Of a stretch of DNA of 64,000 nt, positions 9,636-18,659 are shown piece by piece (positions within the stretch are counted from its first letter, which is position 1; every line of letters starts with the position of its first letter). Origin of the DNA: Azospirillum oryzae. GTDB taxonomy: Bacteria; Pseudomonadota; Alphaproteobacteria; Azospirillales; Azospirillaceae. The stretch lies in NCBI RefSeq assembly GCF_008364795.1, contig NZ_VTTM01000001.1, forward strand, positions 496,001-560,000, given 5' to 3'. The notes beneath the pieces are model-generated. The model did no database searches. It was not told the DNA's origin and saw only the letters and a list, made by a program, of their open reading frames with translations. Made by a program: the position numbers and the translations under genes.

Positions 9636-10598
9636 GTGCCGCTGCATCCCTTCCTGCTCGCCACAGCACTCATCGTCGAAGCGCTGGCGGGCTATCCCGA
9701 TCCACTCTACGCCCGCATCCGTCACCCGGTCGTGTGGATCGGAGCGCTTATCGCCCAGCTTGACCGTACGCTCAACCATGAGACCGACGGCTTCGGCCGC
9801 CGCAAGGCGTTCGGCGTGCTGGCGGTGGTGGTGCTTCTGCTGACGGTGGGCGGTGTCGCCGTCGCGGTGGCCTGGGTCTGCCGGCTGCTGCCGTTCGGCT
9901 GGCTGGTCGAGGCGGTATTGGCCTCCACCCTGCTGGCCCAGCGCAGCCTGCACGACCATGTGGCGGCCGTTGCCAAGGGCTTCCGCACCGGCGGGCTGGA
10001 GGGCGCGCGCAAGGCGGTGTCGATGATCGTCGGCCGCAATCCGGCGACGCTCGACGAGCCCGCCGTCGCCCGCGCCGCCATCGAGAGCCTCGCCGAGAAT
10101 TTCTCCGACGGGGTGGTGGCGCCGGCCTTCTGGCTACTGGTGGGCGGACTGCCCGGTCTGGCGCTCTACAAGGCGGTCAACACAGCGGACAGCATGATCG
10201 GCCACCGCACCCCGCGCCACGAAGCGTTCGGCTGGGCGGCGGCGCGGCTGGACGATCTGGTCAACCTGCCCGGATCGCGCCTGACCGCCCTTCTGCTGGT
10301 GGGGGCCGCCCGGATGACCGGCGGGGCCGACGCGGGGCAGGCCTGGGCGTCGGTCCGGCGGGACGCCCACCGCCACCGTTCCCCGAATGCCGGCTGGCCG
10401 GAAGCGGCGATGGCCGGCGCGCTCGACCTGCGGCTGGGCGGCCCGCGGGTCTATGGCGCCACCCGGATCGAGGATGTCTGGCTGGGCCCCGGCCGCACCG
10501 CCGCCACCCCCGGCGACATCGGCCGCGCGCTGGTGCTCTATCGCCGCGCCTGCGCCCTGCTGATCGCCTCGGCACTGGTGCTGGCGGCGCTGGGATAG
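9636..10598 (+). CDS. cobD: Adenosylcobinamide-phosphate synthase CobD/CbiB
   Basis: 320-residue integral membrane protein of the CobD/CbiB family, joining the aminopropanol arm to adenosylcobyric acid. Family landmarks are GYPDPLYARIRHPVVWIGAL, the VGRNPATLDEPAVARAAIES segment, ENFSDGVVAPAFW and NTADSMIGHRTPRHEAFGW. Several hydrophobic stretches lie near 60-110, 160-180 and 300-320. The GTG start matches the expected N-terminus (PLHPFLLATALIVEALAGYP); the ribosome site is weak. It is divergent from cobC and converges with the next gene with only 4 nt between. Confidence 0.93.
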   Translation: MPLHPFLLATALIVEALAGYPDPLYARIRHPVVWIGALIAQLDRTLNHETDGFGRRKAFGVLAVVVLLLTVGGVAVAVAWVCRLLPFGWLVEAVLASTLLAQRSLHDHVAAVAKGFRTGGLEGARKAVSMIVGRNPATLDEPAVARAAIESLAENFSDGVVAPAFWLLVGGLPGLALYKAVNTADSMIGHRTPRHEAFGWAAARLDDLVNLPGSRLTALLLVGAARMTGGADAGQAWASVRRDAHRHRSPNAGWPEAAMAGALDLRLGGPRVYGATRIEDVWLGPGRTAATPGDIGRALVLYRRACALLIASALVLAALG

Positions 10599-10602
10599 GC
10601 AT

Positions 10603-11196
10603 TCACCCCCGCGCAACCCGCCGCATCATCAGTGACAGCCGCCGCCGGACGCGGCGGCCGAGGCGGCGGAGACCGTACAGCAGACGGCGGGCGGCGCGGA
10701 AGGGGGCGGTCTCCTTCAGCCAGGCGAGCCAGGCCGTCACCCGAACATAGCCCCAGGCGAACCAGCCGATGGTCAGCAGTTTCGGCTTGGCGACGTGGAA
10801 CAGCCGCTCCACCAGGGTGATCTTGATAAGTTCCGCCCCGACGATCACGGCCACGCCGGCCATCGGCCGGCCGGTGGCGAACAGCCATGCCCCGACGGGC
10901 TTCGCCGGCTCCAGCAACGCCAGTGGCACCAGGACGAGGATCAGCGACGGGTAAGGTCCCAGACCGGCGACCCAGTGGCCGATCCGCCCGAACAGCGGCA
11001 GCCGGGCGATCCGACGAACCACCGGCCGCACCACCCAGTAGGCCAGCGCATCCAGAAGGAAATATCCGACCGCGAGCAGGGACGCGACCGGACGCAACAG
11101 CCGGGTCAACAGCCGCCGCGGCTGCGTCGGCCGAACCGACGAGGCGGTACGCTTGTCTGCCCCTGGGATGGGGCCGGGCGGGAGCTTGCTGTTCAT
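10603..11196 (-). CDS. Conserved membrane protein of unknown function
   Basis: ~197 residues. Two or three hydrophobic segments are visible (RPVASLLAVGYFLLDALAYW; YPSLILVLVPLALLEPAKPV; RPMAGVAVIVGAELIKITLV), ending in a very arginine-rich tail (GLRRLGRRVRRRLSLMMRRV). I recognise no functional family, though the GPYPSLILVLVPLALLEPAK core looks like a widely shared alphaproteobacterial hypothetical. ATG 11196 was preferred over the longer frame, which overlaps the divergent kinase promoter region and reads as non-coding. It could be a small membrane scaffold; no function is claimed. Confidence 0.7.
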   Translation of the reverse strand: MNSKLPPGPIPGADKRTASSVRPTQPRRLLTRLLRPVASLLAVGYFLLDALAYWVVRPVVRRIARLPLFGRIGHWVAGLGPYPSLILVLVPLALLEPAKPVGAWLFATGRPMAGVAVIVGAELIKITLVERLFHVAKPKLLTIGWFAWGYVRVTAWLAWLKETAPFRAARRLLYGLRRLGRRVRRRLSLMMRRVARG

Positions 11197-11354
11197 TCGA
11201 AATATCCCGACGGACGTCCTAGGTCCCTGTCTACCACCAAGGCGAGCCTTTCGTTTGTAGGAAGGGGCTGGCACCTTCACCCAAATTGTTCCTGTACACG
11301 CACGATCAGGTCTGCTCCTTCCCCGAACGTAGTCCCACAACAGCAAAGCCCACC

Positions 11355-13721
11355 GTGCCCGGCCATTACGATCCCCTCCTCGTCGCGTTGTCATACGTAA
11401 TCGCCGTGTTCGGTGGTTATGTGGCGCTGGATCTCGCCCATCACAGCGGCAACGGCATGGCCAGCCACTCCATTGCGCCCAACCGTCGCGACGGCTCCGG
11501 CGGCGGTCCGGGCGATGGCCGGCGGCTGGGGAGTGCGGCGCTCGCCCTCGGGGCCGGGATATGGTCGATGCACTTCATCGGAATGCTCGCCTATCGCAGC
11601 GACATACCGATCAGCTACGATGCCGGGCTTACCGCATTGTCCTTCGTGCTGGCGGTCGCCGTTTCCGGTGCCGGCCTGTTCGCCGTCGCCCGCAACCGCC
11701 CCCGCCGCTACACCCTGCCGGTGGCGGGAACCCTGACGGGGCTCGGCATCGTCAGCATGCATTATGTGGGGATGGCGGGCATGCGCATGGACATGAACCT
11801 GTCCTACGACGTCATTCTGGTCGCCGTTTCGGTCGCCGTCGCCATCGTCGCCTCCACCGCGGCCTTGTGGCTGGCCTTCCGGACCCGGCGCCCGCTGCAG
11901 CGTGCCGCCGGCGCCGTCCTGCTGGGCCTGGGCGTGGTGACGATGCACTACACCGGCATGGCCGCGGCCGGGATGGAGCCGATAACGGAGGTGAGCACAG
12001 CAACGCTCGACAGCATGGGCACTCACCACGCCATGCCGACTCATGTGATGACCTCCTCCGGGCAGCGGATGGCGCTGTCCCCCTCGCTGCTGGCGATCAT
12101 GACCGGGGTGGGCACGCTGCTTCTGCTCTCGCTGGCGATGCTGTCGTCGCTGCTCGACCGCCGCCAGCAGGCCGAGCGGTCGGCGGAGCAGGAGGCGCGC
12201 TATCGCGCCATCGTCGACACAGCGGTGGACCCCATCATCCTGATCGATGACCAGGGCACGGTCGAATCCTTCAACCATGCGGCGGAGAAGACCTTCGGCT
12301 ACCGCGCCGACGAGGTGATCGGCCGCAACGTCAACATGCTGATGCCGGAGCCGTACCGGAGCGCCCATGACGGCTATCTCGACCGCTATCACCGGACGGG
12401 AGAGCGGCGGATCGTCGGGATCGGCCGCGAGGTGGAAGGTCTGCGCAAGGACGGCTCCACCTTCCCGCTTGACCTGTCGGTGGGTGAATGGCATGTCGGC
12501 AAGCGGCGCATGTACACCGGCATCATGCGCGACATCACCGCGCGCAAGGCCGCCGAGGACGCGATCCTGCGTGCCCGCGACGAGGCGGAGGCGGCAAGGA
12601 TCGAGGCCGTTCGGGCCCGCGACGACGCCCAGCGCGCCGACCGCGCCAAGACGAAGTTCCTGGCCGCCGCCAGCCACGATCTGCGCCAGCCGCTGCAGTC
12701 GCTGTTCTTCTTCGCCCACGCCTTATCCGACAAACTGCAGGACCACCCCGCGTCGCCGCTGCTGGCCAGCATGACCGAATCGCTGAACGGTCTGCGGGTG
12801 ATGCTGGACAGCCTGCTGGACGTGTCGCGGCTTGATGCCGGCGTGGTGAAGCCCAGCGTCACCGATTTCGCGCTCGGGCCCCTGCTGGACCGGCTTGCCG
12901 AGGAATACCGGATCCGCGCCACCGAATGCGGGCTGGCGCTGCGTCATGTCCCGACCTCCGCCTGGACCAGCAGCGACCCCGCCCTGCTGGAGCGCATCCT
13001 GCGCAACCTGATCGAGAACGCCATCCGCTATACCGAGCGCGGCCACATCCTGGTCGGCTGCCTGCACCGTGGCGGAACGCTGAGGCTGGCGGTGATCGAC
13101 CAGGGCATCGGCATCCCCGGCGACAGGACGGAGGACATCTTCCAGGAGTTCACCCAATTGGCCAACCCGGAGCGCGACCGGCGCAAGGGTTTAGGCCTGG
13201 GGCTGGCCATCGTGCGGCGGTTGGCGGGGCTGCTGGAGCATAGGGTGGCGGTGCGCTCGACCCCCGGCCGCGGCAGCGGCTTCTTCCTCGACCTGCCGAC
13301 GGCGGTTCCCCGCCCAGTCCCGAAACCGGTGCGCTGCCCGGCCGAACTGCCGGACGCCAAGGGGCTGATCGTGGTCGTCGACGACGACACCATCATCCTG
13401 CTCAGCATGCGGGCGATGCTGGAGGAATGGGGATACGAGGTGGTCGCCGCCGTGTCGGCCGACGAGGCGATCGCGTCGCTGCTGAATCTCGGCCGGCAGC
13501 CGGCGATGATCGTCGCGGACTATCGCCTGCGCGAAGGGCGGACGGGGGTGGAGGCGATCCGCGACATCTACGGAGTCTGCGGCGTGCGCGTTCCCGCCGT
13601 GGTTCTGACCGGCGACACCGATCCCGCCCGCATCGCCGAGGTGCAGCGCAGCGGCCACCGCCTGATCCACAAGCCGGTGTCCGCCCCGATGCTGCGCGAG
13701 ATCCTGACCGCGGCAGCATAG
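11355..13721 (+). CDS. MHYT-haem PAS hybrid histidine kinase
   Basis: ~788 residues. N-terminal MHYT sensor domain of seven predicted TM helices with the diagnostic repeats MHFIGMLA, MHYVGMAG and MHYTGMAA, proposed in the literature to bind copper and sense diatomic gas. Then a PAS very close to FixL: MPEPYRSAHDGYLDRY followed by IVGIGREV, with His338 and Arg358 exactly 20 residues apart, like the haem ligand His200 and distal Arg220 of Bradyrhizobium FixL. Next come HisKA (ASHDLRQPLQ), HATPase (NLIENAIRYT, DQGIGIPGD) and a receiver (VVDDDT, MIVADYRL). The GTG at 11355 is inferred because MHYT proteins begin a few residues before this first helix; a TTG at 11286 is the alternative. Confidence 0.88.
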   Translation: MPGHYDPLLVALSYVIAVFGGYVALDLAHHSGNGMASHSIAPNRRDGSGGGPGDGRRLGSAALALGAGIWSMHFIGMLAYRSDIPISYDAGLTALSFVLAVAVSGAGLFAVARNRPRRYTLPVAGTLTGLGIVSMHYVGMAGMRMDMNLSYDVILVAVSVAVAIVASTAALWLAFRTRRPLQRAAGAVLLGLGVVTMHYTGMAAAGMEPITEVSTATLDSMGTHHAMPTHVMTSSGQRMALSPSLLAIMTGVGTLLLLSLAMLSSLLDRRQQAERSAEQEARYRAIVDTAVDPIILIDDQGTVESFNHAAEKTFGYRADEVIGRNVNMLMPEPYRSAHDGYLDRYHRTGERRIVGIGREVEGLRKDGSTFPLDLSVGEWHVGKRRMYTGIMRDITARKAAEDAILRARDEAEAARIEAVRARDDAQRADRAKTKFLAAASHDLRQPLQSLFFFAHALSDKLQDHPASPLLASMTESLNGLRVMLDSLLDVSRLDAGVVKPSVTDFALGPLLDRLAEEYRIRATECGLALRHVPTSAWTSSDPALLERILRNLIENAIRYTERGHILVGCLHRGGTLRLAVIDQGIGIPGDRTEDIFQEFTQLANPERDRRKGLGLGLAIVRRLAGLLEHRVAVRSTPGRGSGFFLDLPTAVPRPVPKPVRCPAELPDAKGLIVVVDDDTIILLSMRAMLEEWGYEVVAAVSADEAIASLLNLGRQPAMIVADYRLREGRTGVEAIRDIYGVCGVRVPAVVLTGDTDPARIAEVQRSGHRLIHKPVSAPMLREILTAAA

Positions 13722-13860
13722 GCTGGACGCCGCCGGAAAAAGCGCCCGACTCCACCGAAGCAACCCTGGACGGGCCAGCGGCCGGCGGACTAGCATCCGC
13801 CACCCGAACGAGCCCCCCGGCGGCCCCCGCCCGTCGCCGCCCCATTCTCTCTCACGGACC

Positions 13861-16668
13861 GTGATGCTGCGCCGTTCCCTGATCCGCGCCGGCGAGACCT
13901 GCGCTTTCCATCTCCGCGCCGCCCTGGCGCGTGCGCTGTCCCGCCCTGGCCCTCCTGCTGCTCCTCCTGCCGCACCACCACATGCGGGCCATCCGTCGCC
14001 CCCGCAGCAGCCACCGGTCCAGTACCCTGGCGCAGCATATCCCGGCGCACCCTACCCGCAGCCTCCGCAGCAGCCGGTTTATCCGCCCGACGGTTACCCG
14101 CCCGGCACCTATCCGCAGCAGCCGGCGCCGCCCTACGGCGTGCAGCCGCCGCAAGCGGTCCCCCCCTACGCCCCGCCCCCGCAGCATCGCCCCCAAGCCG
14201 CGCCTTCCAGCCGGCCGCCGGGACGCCCGCGATTCCGCCTGCCGCGCGGGCGCTGGGGCAAGGTGGCGGTCGTCGCCGGCGTGCTGGTTCTGCTTCCCCC
14301 AGTGGCGCTGGTCGGCACCTATTGGTGGATGCGGGCGCAGCAGCCGCAGACCAGCGGCACCATAGCCATCCCCGGCGGCGGCGCCCCGGCGGAAATCGTC
14401 CGCGATCGCCAAGGTGTCGTCCATATCTTCGCGGCGACGGAGCGCGATGCCTACCGCGCGCTGGGCTACGCCCACGCCCAGGACCGGCTGTGGCAGATGG
14501 AGTCGATGCGCCGTGCCGGCGCTGGCCGGCTGGCCGAGCTGATCGGCACCAAATACGGCGACTTTGCCCTGCGCACCGACCGGCTGATGCGCACGCTGGG
14601 CGTCCGCCGCTCGGCGGAGGCGATGGAAGCCACCCTGTCGCCGGACGCCCGCACCGCCTTCGAGGCCTATGCCGAGGGCGTGAACGCCTATCTCGCCACG
14701 CGGTCGGAGGCGCTGCCGGTCGAATTCCAGCTTCTGCGCCACACGCCGGAGCCCTGGACGGTCGCCGACAGTCTGGTCTGGGCCAAGCTGATGGCGCTGC
14801 AGCTGTCCGCCAACTACCGCGACGAGCTGTTCCGCTCCCGTGTGCTGGAACGGCTGTCGCCGGTCCAGGTCGACGACCTGTTCCCGCCCGACGCCCCCGG
14901 CGCCCCCACGACGCTGGCGACCGACCTGCGCGGAATGGATTTGCGGGAAACGGTGCGCCGCACCCTGGCGGCGTTGCCGCAGATGGGTTTCGACACCGCG
15001 TCGAACGAATGGGTCCTGACCGGCGCCCGCACCACCACCGGCAAGCCGATCCTCGCCAACGACCCGCATCTGGGGCTTGAGGCGCCGATCCTCTGGTATC
15101 TTGCCCGCATCGTGACGCCCGACTTCACCGTCACCGGTGCCACGGTGCCGGGCGTGCCGTTGACCATCCTCGGCCACAACGGCAAGGTCGCCTGGGGCTT
15201 CACCACCACCCACAGCGACACCCAGGATCTGTTCGTCGAAAAGCCGGACCCGCAGGACCCCGCCCGCTATCTGGCCCCAGACGGCAGTCAGCCCTTCGAG
15301 ACGCGCGCCGAGACCATCGCCATCGCCGGCGAGCCGTCGCAGACGCTGACCGTGCGCAGCACGCGGCACGGCCCGGTCATCTCCGACCTCGACGCCGCGC
15401 CCGCCGGCATCGCGCCCGCCAGCACCGCGCCCGGTCCGGTGCTGGCGCTGTCCTTCCCCGGCCTTGCCGGCGACGACACCAGCGCGGAGGCGCTCTACCG
15501 CCTGAACCATGCGGAATCGGCGGAGGCGGCGCGCGAGGCGCTGCGCCTGCATGTCGCTCCGCAGCAGAACGTCGTCTATGCGGATGTGGCGGGCACGGTC
15601 GGCTTCATCTCCGCCGGCAGGGTGCCGATCCGCCGCAAGGGCGACGGCCGCGTGCCGGTTCCCGGCTGGACCGGCGAGTATGACTGGACCGGCTTCCTGC
15701 CCTACTACGCCCTGCCGCAGTCGGTGAACCCGCCGTCGGGGCAGTTCGTCAACGCCAACAACGCGGTGGTCGGGCGCGATTATCCCTATCGCCTCGCCAC
15801 CGAATGGCCGGATCCGTCGCGCGCCAAGCGCATCGTCGAGATGCTGGGCACCGGGCGCTTTTCCGTCGAGGATGTGGCGCGCCAGCAGATGGACATCGTC
15901 TCGATTCCCGCCCGCGACTTCCTCCCCGAGCTGCTGAAATATCCGGCCCCGCCCGGCGTCGCCAGCGATGCCGCGGCGCTTTTGCGCAGCTGGGACGGCC
16001 AGATGGACCGCAACCGGCCGGAACCGCTGATCTTCACCGCCTGGATGCGCGAACTGGTCCGCGCAGTCTTCGCCGACGAACTCGGCCCCGATTTCGCCTC
16101 CTACTGGGAGCTTCGTCCGGAGGCGCTGCGCCATGTCCTGAGCGAGCGGCCGGAGTGGTGCGACGACATCACCACCCCGCAGAAGGAAAGCTGCGCCGAC
16201 ATGATCGGCCGGTCGCTGGAGGCGGCGGTGGCGATGCTGGCCGAACGTCACGGCTCCAGCCCGAAAAGCTGGCGCTGGGGCGACGACCACAAGGCGGCGC
16301 TGGTCCACCGGATGCTGAGCCGCCTGCCGCTGATCGGCGGCACCGCCGATCTGTCGGTGGAGACGGACGGCGGCTTCTTCACCGTCAACCGCGGGACGAC
16401 CTCGACCCGCGATCCGGCGAACCCCTTCCGCCATGTCCATGGCGCCGGGTTACGCGCGGTCTATGATCTGGCCGATCTGGACAATTCCCGGTTCGTGATC
16501 GCCACCGGCCAGTCCGGCAACATCTGGTCCCGCCATTGGGGCGATCTGGTCGAACTCTGGCGCGATGGCGGCTCGTTGCGTCTGGCCGGCGACCGTGGCA
16601 CGCTGGTCTCGGCAGGGGCGGAGGTGCTGACACTCACACCACGCAACACCGGGACAACCAAGAAATGA
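13861..16668 (+). CDS. Penicillin-acylase-family N-terminal nucleophile hydrolase, membrane anchored
   Basis: 935 residues, a penicillin G acylase / AHL acylase family precursor. The alpha-chain start EIVRDRQGVVHIFAATERDA and GYAHAQDRLWQME are typical, and the autocatalytic processing site is before Ser381 in DTASNEWVLTG, followed by KPILANDPHLGL. Unusually, residues ~30-125 form a low-complexity Pro/Tyr/Gln tail (PYPQPPQQPVYPPDGYPP) ahead of one TM helix (VAVVAGVLVLLPPVALVGTY, ~138-158), so the tail is cytoplasmic and the enzyme is tethered facing the periplasm. Start is GTG 13861 or ATG 13864, with no clear ribosome site. The stop overlaps the threonine dehydratase start (ATGA). The substrate is unknown: a beta-lactam, acyl-homoserine lactone or other amide. 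Confidence 0.88.
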   Translation: MMLRRSLIRAGETCAFHLRAALARALSRPGPPAAPPAAPPHAGHPSPPQQPPVQYPGAAYPGAPYPQPPQQPVYPPDGYPPGTYPQQPAPPYGVQPPQAVPPYAPPPQHRPQAAPSSRPPGRPRFRLPRGRWGKVAVVAGVLVLLPPVALVGTYWWMRAQQPQTSGTIAIPGGGAPAEIVRDRQGVVHIFAATERDAYRALGYAHAQDRLWQMESMRRAGAGRLAELIGTKYGDFALRTDRLMRTLGVRRSAEAMEATLSPDARTAFEAYAEGVNAYLATRSEALPVEFQLLRHTPEPWTVADSLVWAKLMALQLSANYRDELFRSRVLERLSPVQVDDLFPPDAPGAPTTLATDLRGMDLRETVRRTLAALPQMGFDTASNEWVLTGARTTTGKPILANDPHLGLEAPILWYLARIVTPDFTVTGATVPGVPLTILGHNGKVAWGFTTTHSDTQDLFVEKPDPQDPARYLAPDGSQPFETRAETIAIAGEPSQTLTVRSTRHGPVISDLDAAPAGIAPASTAPGPVLALSFPGLAGDDTSAEALYRLNHAESAEAAREALRLHVAPQQNVVYADVAGTVGFISAGRVPIRRKGDGRVPVPGWTGEYDWTGFLPYYALPQSVNPPSGQFVNANNAVVGRDYPYRLATEWPDPSRAKRIVEMLGTGRFSVEDVARQQMDIVSIPARDFLPELLKYPAPPGVASDAAALLRSWDGQMDRNRPEPLIFTAWMRELVRAVFADELGPDFASYWELRPEALRHVLSERPEWCDDITTPQKESCADMIGRSLEAAVAMLAERHGSSPKSWRWGDDHKAALVHRMLSRLPLIGGTADLSVETDGGFFTVNRGTTSTRDPANPFRHVHGAGLRAVYDLADLDNSRFVIATGQSGNIWSRHWGDLVELWRDGGSLRLAGDRGTLVSAGAEVLTLTPRNTGTTKK

Positions 16669-17879
16669 CCATCACTCTGGAGGACGTGCGCGCCGCGGCG
16701 GCGCGCATCGCGGGGCATCTGTCCCGAACGCCCACGGTTCCGGCGCCCCGCCTGGGGGACATGGCGGGTTGCCGGCTGCACGTGAAGCTGGAGAGCCAGC
16801 ACGCCACCAGTTCCTTCAAGGAGCGTGGCGCGCTGAACAAGCTGCTGTCGCTGGGCGAGGCCGAGCGCCGCGCCGGCGTCATCGCCATGTCCGCCGGCAA
16901 CCATGCCCAGGCGGTGGCCTGCCACGCCACGCGGTTGGGCATCCGCTCCACCATCGTAATGCCCGCCTTCACCCCCTTCACCAAGGTGGAGCGGACGGAG
17001 AATCTGGGCGCAACCGTCGAACTGCATGGCGAGACGCTGAGCGAGGCCGCCGCCTTCGCCCATGATCTGGCGGCGCGCGACGGGCTGATCTTCGTCCATC
17101 CCTACGACGACCCGCTGGTGGCGGCCGGCCAGGGTACCGCGGCGCTGGAACTGCTGGAGGATGTGCCGGACCTGGACGTGCTGGTGATCCCCATCGGCGG
17201 CGGCGGGCTGATCGCCGGCATGGCGACGGCGGCCAAGGCGCTGCGGCCGGACCTGGAGATCGTCGGCGTGCAGTGCAGCCTCTATCCCGCCGTGCGCCAG
17301 GCGCTGGCCGGCCAGCCGATCACCTGCGGCGGCGCCACGGTGGCGGAGGGCATCGCGGTGAAGGCGCCCGGCGCCCTGACCCTGCCGATCATCCGCGCGT
17401 TGGTCGACGATGTGGTGGAGGTGGGCGAAGCCCGGCTGGAGGAGGCGGTCTACCGCCTCGCCACAATGCAGAAGCTGGTCGCCGAAGGGGCTGGCGCCGC
17501 GGCGCTCGCCGCCATTCTGGAGGAACCGGAGCGCTACCGCGGCCGCAAGGTCGGCATGGTGCTGTCCGGCGGCAACATCGACTCGCGCATCATGGCGCAG
17601 GTGCTGATGCGCGGCCTGGTCTATGAGGGGCGGATCGTCCGCCTGCGCATCGGCATCACCGACGCCCCCGGCGCACTGGCCCGCGTCACCCGCCTGCTGG
17701 GCGAGGCCGGCGCCAACATCGTCGAGGTCCACCACCAGCGCCTGTTCCACAATGTGCCGGTGAAGATGGCCGAGGTGGACGTGGTGCTGGAAACCCGCAA
17801 CCAGACCCATGTCGATGCGCTGATCGCGCGGATGAAGGACGCGGGCTATCCGACCAGCCTGATGGTGGAGGTGGGGTAG
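16665..17879 (+). CDS. Threonine ammonia-lyase (dehydratase) with ACT domain
   Basis: 404 residues, PLP fold type II. The PLP lysine is Lys52 in SSFKERGALNK and the glycine loop is PIGGGGLIAGM; the C-terminal ~75 residues (VRLRIGITDAPGALARVTRL) form a single ACT domain. It converts threonine to 2-oxobutanoate and ammonia. One ACT and ~400 residues fit the TdcB-like/short IlvA class rather than the ~510-residue two-ACT E. coli IlvA, so I leave the symbol blank. The start is fixed by the 4-nt ATGA overlap with the acylase gene, implying translational coupling, although the metabolic link is not obvious. It converges on the ABC transporter ATPase gene. Confidence 0.93.
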   Translation: MTITLEDVRAAAARIAGHLSRTPTVPAPRLGDMAGCRLHVKLESQHATSSFKERGALNKLLSLGEAERRAGVIAMSAGNHAQAVACHATRLGIRSTIVMPAFTPFTKVERTENLGATVELHGETLSEAAAFAHDLAARDGLIFVHPYDDPLVAAGQGTAALELLEDVPDLDVLVIPIGGGGLIAGMATAAKALRPDLEIVGVQCSLYPAVRQALAGQPITCGGATVAEGIAVKAPGALTLPIIRALVDDVVEVGEARLEEAVYRLATMQKLVAEGAGAAALAAILEEPERYRGRKVGMVLSGGNIDSRIMAQVLMRGLVYEGRIVRLRIGITDAPGALARVTRLLGEAGANIVEVHHQRLFHNVPVKMAEVDVVLETRNQTHVDALIARMKDAGYPTSLMVEVG

Positions 17880-17891
17880 GAACCCCACCCC

Positions 17892-18659
17892 TCAGATGCT
17901 GTAATTGTCGGCGATCTCCGACCGCAGCTGTTCCACCTGATCGCGGAACACCGAGCCGTCCCGGCCGGCGCTGTTGCGCACGTCGCGCACCACGCGGGCC
18001 GGGGTGCCGCCCAGCACGATGATGCGGTCGGCCAGATGCACCGCCTCTTCCAGGTCATGGGTGACGAACAGCACGGTCTTGCCGGTCTCCTGATGGATGC
18101 GGCGAAGCTCGTCCTGCAGATTGTGGCGGGTGATGGCGTCGAGCGCGCCGAACGGCTCGTCCATCAGCAGGATGTCCGGGTCCACCGCCATGGCGCGGGC
18201 GATGCCGATGCGCTGGCGCTGGCCGCCCGACAGCTCGTAGGGCCAGCGGCGGGCATAACCGTCGAGCCGCACCAGCTTCAACGCCGCCTCGGCACGCTGG
18301 CGGCGCTCGTCGCGGCTGACCGGCAGGCCCTCCAGCCCGAACTCCACATTGCGGATCACCCGGCGCCAGGGCAGCAGGCGGGAATCCTGGAACACCAGCC
18401 CGACCGGGCGATGGCCGGGGCGCCGGTCCTGGTGGATGGTGACGCCGCCGCTCCGCGCGGTGTGCAGGCCGGCGACGACGCGCAGCAGCGTCGACTTGCC
18501 GACGCCGGACGGGCCGACGATGGCGACGAAGCTGCCGCGCTCGACCGACAGGTTGACGTCGACCAGCACCGGCGGCGCGTCCTTGCCATAGCCGATGGAC
18601 ACGTCCTCGAGGTCGATGACCGACGCGGCGGCGGTCTTGGAAAGGGTCACCGCTGCCAT
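17892..18659 (-). CDS. ABC transporter ATP-binding protein (nitrate/sulfonate/taurine type)
   Basis: 255-residue ATPase: Walker A GPSGVGKST, Q-loop LVFQDSRLLPWR, signature LSGGQRQRIGIARA, Walker B ILLMDEPFGALD and H-loop VTHDLEEAVHL. The LLPWR and DEPFGALD wording is that of the SsuB/TauB/NrtD group. The ATG at 18659 overlaps the end of the permease gene by 13 nt. It is the last gene of a substrate-binding protein, permease, ATPase operon. The substrate cannot be fixed from sequence; sulfonates, taurine or a pyrimidine/thiamine precursor are the likely classes. Confidence 0.93.
   Translation of the reverse strand: MAAVTLSKTAAASVIDLEDVSIGYGKDAPPVLVDVNLSVERGSFVAIVGPSGVGKSTLLRVVAGLHTARSGGVTIHQDRRPGHRPVGLVFQDSRLLPWRRVIRNVEFGLEGLPVSRDERRQRAEAALKLVRLDGYARRWPYELSGGQRQRIGIARAMAVDPDILLMDEPFGALDAITRHNLQDELRRIHQETGKTVLFVTHDLEEAVHLADRIIVLGGTPARVVRDVRNSAGRDGSVFRDQVEQLRSEIADNYSI

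Noticed and set aside
13852..16440. 862-codon minus-strand frame
   Set aside because: Shadow of the acylase gene; high-GC DNA keeps stops out of this frame. No recognisable motif.
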